A stretch of 64,000 nt of DNA. Origin: Lyngbya sp. PCC 8106 (GTDB lineage: Bacteria > Cyanobacteriota > Cyanobacteriia > Cyanobacteriales > Microcoleaceae). Below, piece after piece: positions 26,531 to 33,906 of this stretch. Position 1 is the stretch's first letter. Every line of letters starts with the position of its first letter. The DNA lies in contig NZ_AAVU01000015.1 of NCBI RefSeq assembly GCF_000169095.1, positions 1 through 64,000 of the forward strand, given 5' to 3'. The notes under the pieces are model-generated. The model saw only the letters and a list, made by a program, of their open reading frames with translations, ran no database searches and was not told where the DNA came from. The position numbers and the translations under genes are program-made.

Positions 26531-26956
26531 TTATTTGCTAAAAACGACTTCTTTTTGAGCAGATTCTTCTTCTGAAGTTGCGGTATTCTCTTGTATCTCT
26601 AGTTCGCCGCCAGGAGCTTCTGGATGCACATTCGCCCCATCGTTGACTTCATCGGTACTGTCAAAAGACATCGCTGCCAATTCAGCATCACGCCGACGCT
26701 GATACCATAAACCCAGTCCGAGAAAACCCGCAGTTCCAGTCGCCGCAGCAATTCCGGCTGCTTTAGCGATGTCTTTGGATGTCCACAAGTTCTTCCAATT
26801 GACAGAAATTTTATCGGTTGAGTTGAAGCTGCTAGAGCCGGATTTTAACTTATTGTATAAACAAGCTTCCGCAGAAGTTGAACCTAAAATCAGGCTTCCT
26901 GCAATGGAAACCGTTGAAAGAGCGGTGATTAAGAATTTAAACTGAGTCATGGTCAT
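26531..26956 (-). CDS. Small membrane protein with cleavable signal peptide
   Basis: 141 residues. A signal peptide (about 1-31, ending near SAEAC; the Cys could be a lipobox-like site but the -3 to -1 residues are not ideal) precedes a polar segment. One membrane helix follows at about 66-86 (AAGIAAATGTAGFLGLGLWY), then RRRD as a stop-transfer signal, and an acidic C-terminal tail of 50 residues. The topology predicts an extracytoplasmic N-terminus and cytoplasmic acidic tail. No family recognised. A CAGTTAAC direct repeat (26483 and 26510) lies just downstream of the stop codon. Confidence 0.65.
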   Translation of the reverse strand: MTMTQFKFLITALSTVSIAGSLILGSTSAEACLYNKLKSGSSSFNSTDKISVNWKNLWTSKDIAKAAGIAAATGTAGFLGLGLWYQRRRDAELAAMSFDSTDEVNDGANVHPEAPGGELEIQENTATSEEESAQKEVVFSK

Positions 26957-27086
26957 TCAAAAAGAAAAATTTTGCCTATATCTTAATACAACTCCTAAAT
27001 TTTTGCAGTATATTCTTGTACCAATTTTTGTAAAACTTGTCATACTTAAAGATAAGTTGTGCTAATACAAATTAAGTTGATTTGAT

Positions 27087-27851
27087 ATGAACCTTTTGAC
27101 TCAAGTTCTTCACATTGTTGGGAGTGGCGCGAGTGCCTACATTACCGCTCGTAACCTGCGAGATGCTCAAACTCGCCCGAACTTACTGGCTGGCTTTCAA
27201 CTGGCGGAGTCGGGTTCAGTTCCGTTTTTGGAGAAACTTCGCGATCGCGCCTTCAGCGAAGGAGACACTTGGCTGGCCGAACATTTGGGACGTCATGCTA
27301 ATGACGAAAAACGTCATGGTCAAATTTTTGCCCAAGCCCTCAAACGCCATCAGAAACAAGTGATCGACTTCAAGCAACAAGCCCAACAACAAGACAAACA
27401 AGATAAAAAAGAACGTCAGCGTAGTCCTTTTTTTGATGCGTACTTTAAAGATTATACCTCTGAACAACTCAAGGCGGAAAACATCGACTGGATCGTGTTT
27501 ATGGGGAGTACCTACATCCTTGAACTCGATGCCAGCAAGGACTTTGCACGCATGGCGAATGTTTTACCCGATGATGATCTGGTGACGGCTAGCACGAAAA
27601 AAGGCATTCTCAGCGTCGCACAAGATGAAACCCGTCACGCGGCTTACCTTCTAGAAGCTTTACATCGTCGTTTGACTGCGGTTGAAATTGCCAGCGTTGT
27701 CGATCAGTGGCGCACTCGCAAAGTTGATGCGTTATTAGCGATGGTGACTAATTTTGTCGAACGTCAAGGTCAAATGCGATCGTTGGTTCAAGATGCGACA
27801 CCTTCTGAAACAAATGACGAAACTGAACTCACAGAATTAACCGCAGCATAA
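27087..27851 (+). CDS. Ferritin-like diiron-fold protein
   Basis: 254 residues of a four-helix ferritin-like protein. The metal-ligand pattern is intact: Glu41 in AESGSVPFLEKL, Glu74 and His77 in NDEKRHG (ExxH), Glu146 in YILELDA, and Glu181 with His184 in QDETRHAAYL (ExxH). A Gln/Lys-rich charged insertion (94-112) lies between helices 2 and 3, and the C-terminus is acidic and disordered. Such proteins bind two irons and act in oxidation or oxygenation; the substrate is unknown. This is not a storage ferritin by size or sequence. A hairpin follows directly. Confidence 0.85.
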   Translation: MNLLTQVLHIVGSGASAYITARNLRDAQTRPNLLAGFQLAESGSVPFLEKLRDRAFSEGDTWLAEHLGRHANDEKRHGQIFAQALKRHQKQVIDFKQQAQQQDKQDKKERQRSPFFDAYFKDYTSEQLKAENIDWIVFMGSTYILELDASKDFARMANVLPDDDLVTASTKKGILSVAQDETRHAAYLLEALHRRLTAVEIASVVDQWRTRKVDALLAMVTNFVERQGQMRSLVQDATPSETNDETELTELTAA

Positions 27852-27860
27852 TTTGTAGGG

Positions 27861-27890
27861 TGGGTTAGCGTAGTGTAACCCATCTTTTAT
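27861..27890. terminator. Bidirectional hairpin terminator of the cyanobacterial GGGTTA type
   Basis: TGGGTTA-GCGTAGTG-TAACCCA followed by TCTTTTATTCTT, between the convergent ferritin-like and mscS genes. The sequence is of the widespread GTAGGGTGGGTTAGCG intergenic repeat type. Confidence 0.65.
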
Positions 27891-29248
27891 TCTTGATTTA
27901 ATTGAGCGGTAACATTGCCATTGACTTGATTGGGTAGATTGCGAAAAACCAAGGTATAAATATCCGTTGGCATATCAATATTTGCCTGTTCTAATGCTTC
28001 TTTAATGGCTTGAGTGACGTGAGAAGTTGTGGCTAAATAGCCCGCTCGTCGAGAATCTACCCAAAACCGTACTTCTAAGTTAACGGTACTGGGCGCTAGT
28101 TCTTTAACTAAAATATCAGCAGCCGGATTTGTTTCCACCTCGGGCATATTATGGAGAGCATTTAAAATAACTTTTTGCGCTGTACTGAGATCCTCACCAT
28201 AATCAATTCCTACAATGACTGAACTACGACGACGAGGAGAAGCTGTATTGTTAATAATGCTCGCTTGGAAGACTTCTTGATTAGGGATATAAACCAAACG
28301 TCCGTCGTAGGTTCTCAGTGTTGTTCCTCGCAGTTGAATTTGAGTAATCGTGCCTTCAAAATTGTCAATCACCACCTGATCGTTAATTCTAAACGGACGA
28401 GCTGCGAGTAAAATGACTCCAGAAATATAGTTACTTAAAACATCTTTGAGACTAAAACCAATTGCCACACTGGTTAGTCCCAAAGCACCCAAAAGAGCTG
28501 CAAAATCTAACCCTAAAACACCCAAAGCCACAATACTTCCTAATACCCAAATACCACCATAACTCAACCGCCCAATTAAGACTTCGGTGTTAGAATCGCC
28601 TTCGGTTTTTTGCGCCCATTTGAATGCTGCATAACGAACACCGCTCGCTACTCCCCAAGTAAAAAAAGCAACGATTAATGCACCAATAAATGCAGGTAAA
28701 TTGCTAATCGTATCTCTAAAAAATTGGCGAACGGTTTCATATAAGCGCTGTCCAACATCAATCGCTAAAGGACGTTTATCAAAGGCTATATTGAGTTGCT
28801 CTTTCCACCTTTGCGCCAGGACTTCTAATTCTAAACCAAAATCTTGAGCATCTTGCTGAGTTACGGTCATTAAAACACGGTTTTTTACTTGTAATGTAGC
28901 AATATTTTGATTGGAGTTAATATTAACTGAAACCGGGGGAATTGAGTCAGATTGAGACAGTAAACTAGCAATTCTACGGTTAATAATTTTAGCGCGATCG
29001 CTAGCACTCACTTCAGCCAAACTTCCAATCTGAAAAATTGGTCTTCCTCGCACTAAAACATCTGAAAAATATAAGCCATCTTGACTTTGATTGACTGGAC
29101 CCGCTGAAGATTGCTGCGGAGTAGGAACGATAACATCTTCAGTTTGAGCAATACTCAGGGGTGTAATGAGAACAAATATCGTTATACTAATAAAAAGAAT
29201 AAAGGGAAGCTTAAGTTTTCGACGTAAAAATAACTTAAAATATTTCAT
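27887..29248 (-). CDS. MscS-family mechanosensitive channel
   Basis: 453 residues. A signal peptide (about 12-35) leads to an extracytoplasmic domain of about 150 residues (VNINSNQNIATLQVKNRVL region). Membrane helices follow near 185-205 and 225-290. The pore helix TM3 lies around GLDFAALLGALGLTSVAIGFSLKDVLSNYISGVILL, with the Ala/Gly packing pattern of MscS and the conserved FSLKDVL kink. A beta domain (FRINDQVVIDNFEGTITQIQLRGTTLRTYDGRLVYIPN) and an alpha/beta C-terminus complete the fold. It is larger than E. coli MscS because of the secreted N-terminal domain. Likely role: release of solutes on osmotic downshock. Confidence 0.92.
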   Translation of the reverse strand: MKYFKLFLRRKLKLPFILFISITIFVLITPLSIAQTEDVIVPTPQQSSAGPVNQSQDGLYFSDVLVRGRPIFQIGSLAEVSASDRAKIINRRIASLLSQSDSIPPVSVNINSNQNIATLQVKNRVLMTVTQQDAQDFGLELEVLAQRWKEQLNIAFDKRPLAIDVGQRLYETVRQFFRDTISNLPAFIGALIVAFFTWGVASGVRYAAFKWAQKTEGDSNTEVLIGRLSYGGIWVLGSIVALGVLGLDFAALLGALGLTSVAIGFSLKDVLSNYISGVILLAARPFRINDQVVIDNFEGTITQIQLRGTTLRTYDGRLVYIPNQEVFQASIINNTASPRRRSSVIVGIDYGEDLSTAQKVILNALHNMPEVETNPAADILVKELAPSTVNLEVRFWVDSRRAGYLATTSHVTQAIKEALEQANIDMPTDIYTLVFRNLPNQVNGNVTAQLNQE

Positions 29249-29490
29249 TTAGATAATTGTGATTCAAGTTAAAATCAAATCAAAGTTCAATAATTAATAT
29301 AAATAAGATAAATTATTAGGTAAGATTTTACTTCTATCTTAAGATAGATTATTATTTGTGATTTTTGGTGTAACGCAGATATCGGTGAGATGCTTGATTT
29401 TGTTCAGAATGACATTCAAAAAATTATCAGCTTTTATTCTCCTTATTATTCCTCCTCATTTTAAGCGTTATCAGCCCAATTGAAAATCAA

Positions 29491-30156
29491 TTACCAAGGT
29501 AAAACTTCGCCATTAGAATGCCAAAATGTTCCGGTATTTTCTAGGTTCAATTGATCAATTCGAGCCAGTAATCCCCGGACTGATTCTTCGGGAGTAATTC
29601 CCGAGTCGGTAAAGTTTGTCATCCGAGTTTTTACTAATCCGGGATGCAGGATAGCAACTGCAATTTGACGAGGTTTTAAGTCATGGGATAAGGATTTTCC
29701 AGCCATCGATAAGGCGACCTTTGACATCCGATAACCATAGGAACCTCCAGAAGTATTATCTTCAATTGAACCCATTCTACTGGTCATTATGATGACTTTT
29801 GAACTATTTCTTAGCTTCGGAAGTAACATCTGAGTTAAGCGTAATGGCCCGATTGCATTGATTTCAAACTGTCTGCGAATACTCTCAAAATCGAGGTTAT
29901 CAAGAGAGATTCTTTCAACAATTCCAGCATTATTAATTAATACATCAATCATCCGATCACCCAAACGTTTAACTAGCTCAGAAATACAGCTTTCAGAAGT
30001 AATATCGATATTGGTTATAATTTCTATATTTAAAGCCTTAAGTTCATCGGAAGCTGAACGACAAACGGCAATCACATCATCTCCTCGCCTTTGAAGTTGG
30101 CGACAATATTCTAACCCAATTCCTCGATTTGCTCCTGTAACCAGATAAGTTGCCAT
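29491..30156 (-). CDS. Short-chain dehydrogenase/reductase (C-factor-like)
   Basis: 221 residues with the classical SDR pattern: TGANRGIG at 7-14 for nucleotide binding, NNAG near 75, a catalytic Ser in MTSRMGS and the YGYRMSK Tyr-Lys pair. ILHPGLVKTRM follows the active site. The length and MTSRMGSIEDN segment resemble the C-factor or sniffer branch of the SDRs, which reduces carbonyls with NADPH. Substrate unknown. It is a single gene with no terminator recognised. Confidence 0.9.
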   Translation of the reverse strand: MATYLVTGANRGIGLEYCRQLQRRGDDVIAVCRSASDELKALNIEIITNIDITSESCISELVKRLGDRMIDVLINNAGIVERISLDNLDFESIRRQFEINAIGPLRLTQMLLPKLRNSSKVIIMTSRMGSIEDNTSGGSYGYRMSKVALSMAGKSLSHDLKPRQIAVAILHPGLVKTRMTNFTDSGITPEESVRGLLARIDQLNLENTGTFWHSNGEVLPW

Positions 30157-30228
30157 TTTATTTTTAAATCCGTAAAGTTTCTATATTCGTTAGTTTAAAG
30201 TTAATTAGAGGAGACGTCAAATCAAAAT

Positions 30229-33156
30229 TTAAACCTGATGCCAAGCAGCATAAAAATCTACATAGGACATTTGTTGAACAGCGTACCACAACAACTTATA
30301 AATTTCTAGGGCTTGAGGAGAGCGATCACCTTGATTTACAGCAATTGCATACTCTTTTAAACTCGTGACAATTAATGGAAGCTGTTCTTCAAGCAATCCT
30401 AATTTCAAAGCTTCTACAGTGTTTCTATAGGTTCTCTGAGTTTGTTGGGGGATTTGTAAACTCTCAATTAAAACAGAGATAGCTTTTGAATATCCAGGGT
30501 GTAGCTTCAGTAAAGAAATTGCATATTTCCGTTTTGATTTAATTTCATTGGTTGTCGCCAGTCTATGCTTGAAAACGGTTATTGCTTTATCTGGATTTTT
30601 GTGTTGTTTTTGGATCTGAATTTGAGTCGGTTTAGCTTGCCCATAATCGAGGGAAAACTGTGTTTTCAAGAGAGAATTTTCCGGCTCAATTTGGTACAAA
30701 TCTTTAATCACTCTTGATCTAATTTTTTGAGGAGTTGAAGGGGATTTTATAAGATCAACTAAAGTGTTAATTGCAGTTGTATTTCCAGAATCTATTTTTC
30801 CCAGTCGATAGGCAGCTTTACGGCGAAAACTTTCTTGGGAAGCCGAGTGCAGAATTTCCGTTAAAGTCTTGATGGCGAGAGGATGACTGATACTCACTTG
30901 TCCTAAGCTGTAAGCAACCTCCATTTGAGTGATTTCATCTGGTGCAGTTTCTAATAATTTTAATAACGTGTTTTCAGCAACTTTGTTACCCCGATCAAAG
31001 TTTTTCCCTAAACTATAAGCAATTAGCCAACAAATTCGGGGATGCTTTAAGGATTGTATATAATTTTCAAGCTGTTTAATCACTCGAAGTCGATCTGTAG
31101 AAAATAAAGCAATTCTCACTCGTTCCAAAATAGGTGCTGGAAAAGTTAACCATTTTTGTTGAGTCGGATTAAATTCACCATAACACCAATGAATTAATTG
31201 ACCAATTATTTCATCTGCTTGACTAAACTCGGAAAATTCTGATAGTCCAGAAGCGGCTAAACAGTAAGCTTGATATTGATAAAATTGACCACAATCATCG
31301 TCAAAATTGGCTAAAGCTTGAAGAAATTCTTCTTTCTCTGAATTCTCTAGATCTAGCCGACCTAACCAGAGTAAAATGATTTCTTGCCATTGAGGTGCAA
31401 AAATGCGATAATACAAATCTGTTTTATCTAGAAAAAATTGCCAGTTTGCAATCGCTTGAGCCGCAAAATATTCTTGAAAAGTTGAATGATAAAAGGCATA
31501 AATTCGCTCGCCTGTTGTCGCCGAAATCCCCACCGGATGCAACCAACCGAGTTGTAACGCAAAAGCAAACAAGTTGATTTCGTCAGTATCAAGAACGGTT
31601 TCGATAAAAGATTGACTGAAACGAAACTTCATTTCTATTTGTAAGAATGCGTTTAAAGCTAACTTACCAAGCACTTGATTTAATCGTTGACGCTGTGCTA
31701 AACTTGTTGGAAATCTATCTTGTTTCCAGTCATAAAGTATTTGCACAAATTGTTGATATAGTGCAGCTTTTGTACTCGGAAAATTTCCCTGCATGACTGT
31801 CCAAATTCGACAGAGAAGCGCTAAACATAGAGGATTTTTAACAGTATCTTGAATTCGCTGACGTGCGGGCTTTTCAAGTTCAGTAAAAAGATGATCACCC
31901 AGTTGTGACTGATGCTGAAACCATTTTTTAATAAACTGTTCAATTTGATTTAAGGATTTAGAATGATGATGACAAAAACTTAAATTGCGATAGGTAACAA
32001 AATCTTCTAGGGGATTTTTACCCATTTCCCAAACGTTAATTCGACAGGTGAGAATAATATGAGCATCTGCTATCCAACCCCGCAGTTGACGCGCAACTGA
32101 ACTTAATGCGGCACTCGATTCAATTGCCATTTCATCAATCGCATCTAAGAGCAACCAAACTCGTCCCTGCTGAAATAATTCTGCAAATTGCTGTTGGAGT
32201 TCAGGCGAAATAATAACTTGACGGGTGGAAATTTTTAGCCAATCTTTGAGTAAATATTGATCGAGAGTTTCTCCTTGTAAATCCGCTAAAGAAATCCAAA
32301 TTGGAAAAAAATTATGTTCTAATAATTCATTAGCAATTCGTTGTAATAATGTTGTTTTTCCTGAACCGGGTTCTCCGATAATGGCAATGCGTTGAGAGAC
32401 TTCACAAGTCAGTAACTGTTGTAGAAATAACTCAGGATTGATAACGTCTTGAATCTCAATATCCTCAGCATCATTAAATTCCCAACTTTGATCACTTTGG
32501 AGTTCTGTTTGTGATCGCCATTCAACTAAACCAAGAGGAACATAAACTTCCTGAAGTTCAAACGTCACACCATCACTCACCGTTAAAGGATTTGTCGTTA
32601 AGCGTTGAATTTGTTGAGTCTGCAAACTCTCTCGACACCATTTCAACCAAGGATTAGAGTCTTCATTAGAATTTTCTAGCTTTTGAAATTTTTTTTGATC
32701 GCCAGTAACTTGTTTGGATTTTTGCGGGCGGCGTTGTTCCCATTCCTGATTAAACTGTTGTAAAATAGCCGTGCGATCGCGTCGCTTGTACCAAAACGTT
32801 AAAGTAAAGTGCCAGGTTTCCGAACCTCGCTTAACTGGACGATGATCTTCTAAAATTTCTAAAAAATCTGTAAGACGGTTTAACGCTTCTTTAATTTGAG
32901 GAACTGTTAGCGCATTTCCAGTCAGTTCGATCAACGCTTCTAGAAATCGCAGCTTTGTTTGTACGATTAATTGTCGTTCATCTTTCCAATCGGTTTTAAT
33001 CTCTCGTTGCAAGCGTTCTAAAGCGATTTCATCACAGTCTAACTCGTCGTTTGCATAGTCCAACAAAGCGGTGAGTAACTGTTTAGTGCGGTTTTTGGCT
33101 TGTGGGCCATAACTGGTTCGCGGCATTTTTTCAACAAAGTTGGGGGAATCCCCCAT
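30229..33156 (-). CDS. NACHT NTPase with HEAT-like C-terminal repeats
   Basis: 975 residues. An N-terminal helical domain (about 15-145) contains the ETWHFTLTFWYKRRD...FNQEWEQRRP motif that I recall from many cyanobacterial NACHT and WD40 proteins. The NACHT domain follows, with Walker A GEPGSGKTTL at 261-270, Walker B VWLLLDAIDEM at 333-343 and the sensor strand HIILTCRINVW. A winged-helix region (FYHSTFQEYFAAQAI) precedes C-terminal HEAT/PBS-type repeats (about 690-850; AYSLGQV and AAYRLGKID units). Bacterial NACHT proteins (bNACHT) include experimentally shown anti-phage genes, so defence is a reasonable but untested role. GGGGAAG stands before the ATG; a later Met11 is an alternative start. 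The tRNA-like RNA locus lies divergently upstream. Confidence 0.9.
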   Translation of the reverse strand: MGDSPNFVEKMPRTSYGPQAKNRTKQLLTALLDYANDELDCDEIALERLQREIKTDWKDERQLIVQTKLRFLEALIELTGNALTVPQIKEALNRLTDFLEILEDHRPVKRGSETWHFTLTFWYKRRDRTAILQQFNQEWEQRRPQKSKQVTGDQKKFQKLENSNEDSNPWLKWCRESLQTQQIQRLTTNPLTVSDGVTFELQEVYVPLGLVEWRSQTELQSDQSWEFNDAEDIEIQDVINPELFLQQLLTCEVSQRIAIIGEPGSGKTTLLQRIANELLEHNFFPIWISLADLQGETLDQYLLKDWLKISTRQVIISPELQQQFAELFQQGRVWLLLDAIDEMAIESSAALSSVARQLRGWIADAHIILTCRINVWEMGKNPLEDFVTYRNLSFCHHHSKSLNQIEQFIKKWFQHQSQLGDHLFTELEKPARQRIQDTVKNPLCLALLCRIWTVMQGNFPSTKAALYQQFVQILYDWKQDRFPTSLAQRQRLNQVLGKLALNAFLQIEMKFRFSQSFIETVLDTDEINLFAFALQLGWLHPVGISATTGERIYAFYHSTFQEYFAAQAIANWQFFLDKTDLYYRIFAPQWQEIILLWLGRLDLENSEKEEFLQALANFDDDCGQFYQYQAYCLAASGLSEFSEFSQADEIIGQLIHWCYGEFNPTQQKWLTFPAPILERVRIALFSTDRLRVIKQLENYIQSLKHPRICWLIAYSLGKNFDRGNKVAENTLLKLLETAPDEITQMEVAYSLGQVSISHPLAIKTLTEILHSASQESFRRKAAYRLGKIDSGNTTAINTLVDLIKSPSTPQKIRSRVIKDLYQIEPENSLLKTQFSLDYGQAKPTQIQIQKQHKNPDKAITVFKHRLATTNEIKSKRKYAISLLKLHPGYSKAISVLIESLQIPQQTQRTYRNTVEALKLGLLEEQLPLIVTSLKEYAIAVNQGDRSPQALEIYKLLWYAVQQMSYVDFYAAWHQV

Positions 33157-33329
33157 CTCAACAACTTCCCCTATCTCTCAAGTGTAGTCTACATCTAGCT
33201 TTGCGGTGTCAAGCTCAAAATTCGATTAGGGGAATATTGTCACTTTATCTTATAAACATAGCAAACGAGAAGCAAACCAAAAGTTAGAAATAATGTGGGT
33301 TTTAATCCGATTAATTGCTAGTCATTTAT

Positions 33330-33456
33330 GTGGCGGGTCGCTTAATTGGTAAAGCACAATTTTGCCCTTTGGGACGCAGATTTAGGGTTATCGTCTGTAA
33401 CACGAATCCCCCCTTAATCGCTGAGATGCGGGTTCAATTCCTGCTCCGCTACACCA
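33330..33456 (+). ncRNA. tRNA-like RNA 1, candidate Y RNA (YrlA-like) partner of Ro60
   Basis: Acceptor stem GTGGCGGG with TCCGCTAC (8 bp, two G-T), then A and an encoded CCA at 33454-33456. D arm GCTT-AATTGGTA-AAGC at 33340-33355 with the conserved GG. T arm GCGGG-TTCAATT-CCTGC at 33428-33444 with a canonical TTCRANY loop. Instead of a normal anticodon and variable region (about 23 nt) there are 72 nt (33356-33427). In these, GCAGA (33376-33380) can pair with TCTGT (33394-33398) around a 13-nt loop holding AGGGTTATCG. A second possible helix pairs GATTTAGGG with CCCTTAATC. Position, 451 bp upstream of a Ro60 gene, and tRNA mimicry fit bacterial Y RNAs, which are known to be encoded near Ro60 and to carry tRNA-like domains. 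A functional tRNA is ruled out by the oversized arm. Confidence 0.75.
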
Positions 33457-33495
33457 ACAAAATTCGGAAATTAGAATCAAAATTTCCACGATCTT

Positions 33496-33639
33496 TGGCA
33501 GGTAGTTTAACGGTAGAACGCTAAAAATTCCTGATTCACTGATTGTCTGAAAAGGCTTAAGAATGAGGGTTATCGCCTTCTAAGCGAGAGGTGTGGGTAC
33601 TCTGCGAGAAGGCTTCGCCAACAAATCCCACTCTGCCAA
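33496..33639 (+). ncRNA. tRNA-like RNA 2, candidate Y RNA with an interrupted T loop
   Basis: Acceptor stem TGGCAGG with TCTGCCA (7 bp, one G-T), no encoded CCA. D arm GTTT-AACGGTA-GAAC at 33505-33519. T stem GTGGG (33593-33597) with CCCAC (33627-33631). The D-to-T spacer is 73 nt, almost the same as in RNA 1. In it, GCTTA-A-GAA pairs with TTCTAAGC (8 bp with one bulge) around a 14-nt loop carrying the same AGGGTTATCG block (33566-33575). The T loop is 29 nt instead of 7. Removing 33599-33620, which folds as GCGA...TCGC, leaves TACAAAT, close to a canonical loop. RNA 1 ends only 39 nt upstream, so the two are probably made from one precursor. Confidence 0.65.
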
Positions 33640-33701
33640 TTGGGATTCATCTCAAAACAGAATTTTTTCAAACAAATTTGCCTTAAAGGGCCGGAGAAAA
33701 A

Positions 33702-33893
33702 ATGTTCAATCATACTCTTTATTTACGATTTATATTTCCGATTACTTTAATAATCTTAATTATTAATTCGAGTAAAGTATGGGCTTCTGTCGCCAATCAC
33801 GATTTTCATTATTCTCAATATCAGCCTCCAGTTACTAATAATGGTGGTTCTCTATTTTATCGTTTTAATTATAACAAATTAATTAATAATTAA
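33702..33893 (+). CDS. Small secreted peptide ORF between the Y RNA candidates and the Ro60 gene
   Basis: 63 residues: a convincing signal peptide (charged start, hydrophobic core FIFPITLIILIINSS, likely cleavage after VWA) and a short mature part rich in Tyr, Asn and His (ANHDFHYSQYQPPVTNN). CGGAG lies about 6 nt before the ATG, and the stop is 13 bp before the Ro60 ATG, so translation of the two is probably linked. No family recognised. It could be a chance ORF, but the signal peptide and ribosome site argue for a gene. Confidence 0.5.
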   Translation: MFNHTLYLRFIFPITLIILIINSSKVWASVANHDFHYSQYQPPVTNNGGSLFYRFNYNKLINN

Positions 33894-33906
33894 CAAGGAC
33901 AAAAAC

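Noticed and set aside
33356..33592. Group I or archaeal-type intron inside tRNA genes
   Set aside because: The extra sequence is only about 50 nt with no intron core, and splicing it out does not leave a consistent anticodon stem.
33330..33639. Ordinary tRNA genes (the loops CTGTAAC and CTTCTAA look like Tyr-GTA and Arg-TCT anticodon loops)
   Set aside because: The D-to-T spacing of 72-73 nt is far beyond any class I or II tRNA, the alternative anticodon stems have mismatches, and RNA 2 has a 29-nt T loop.
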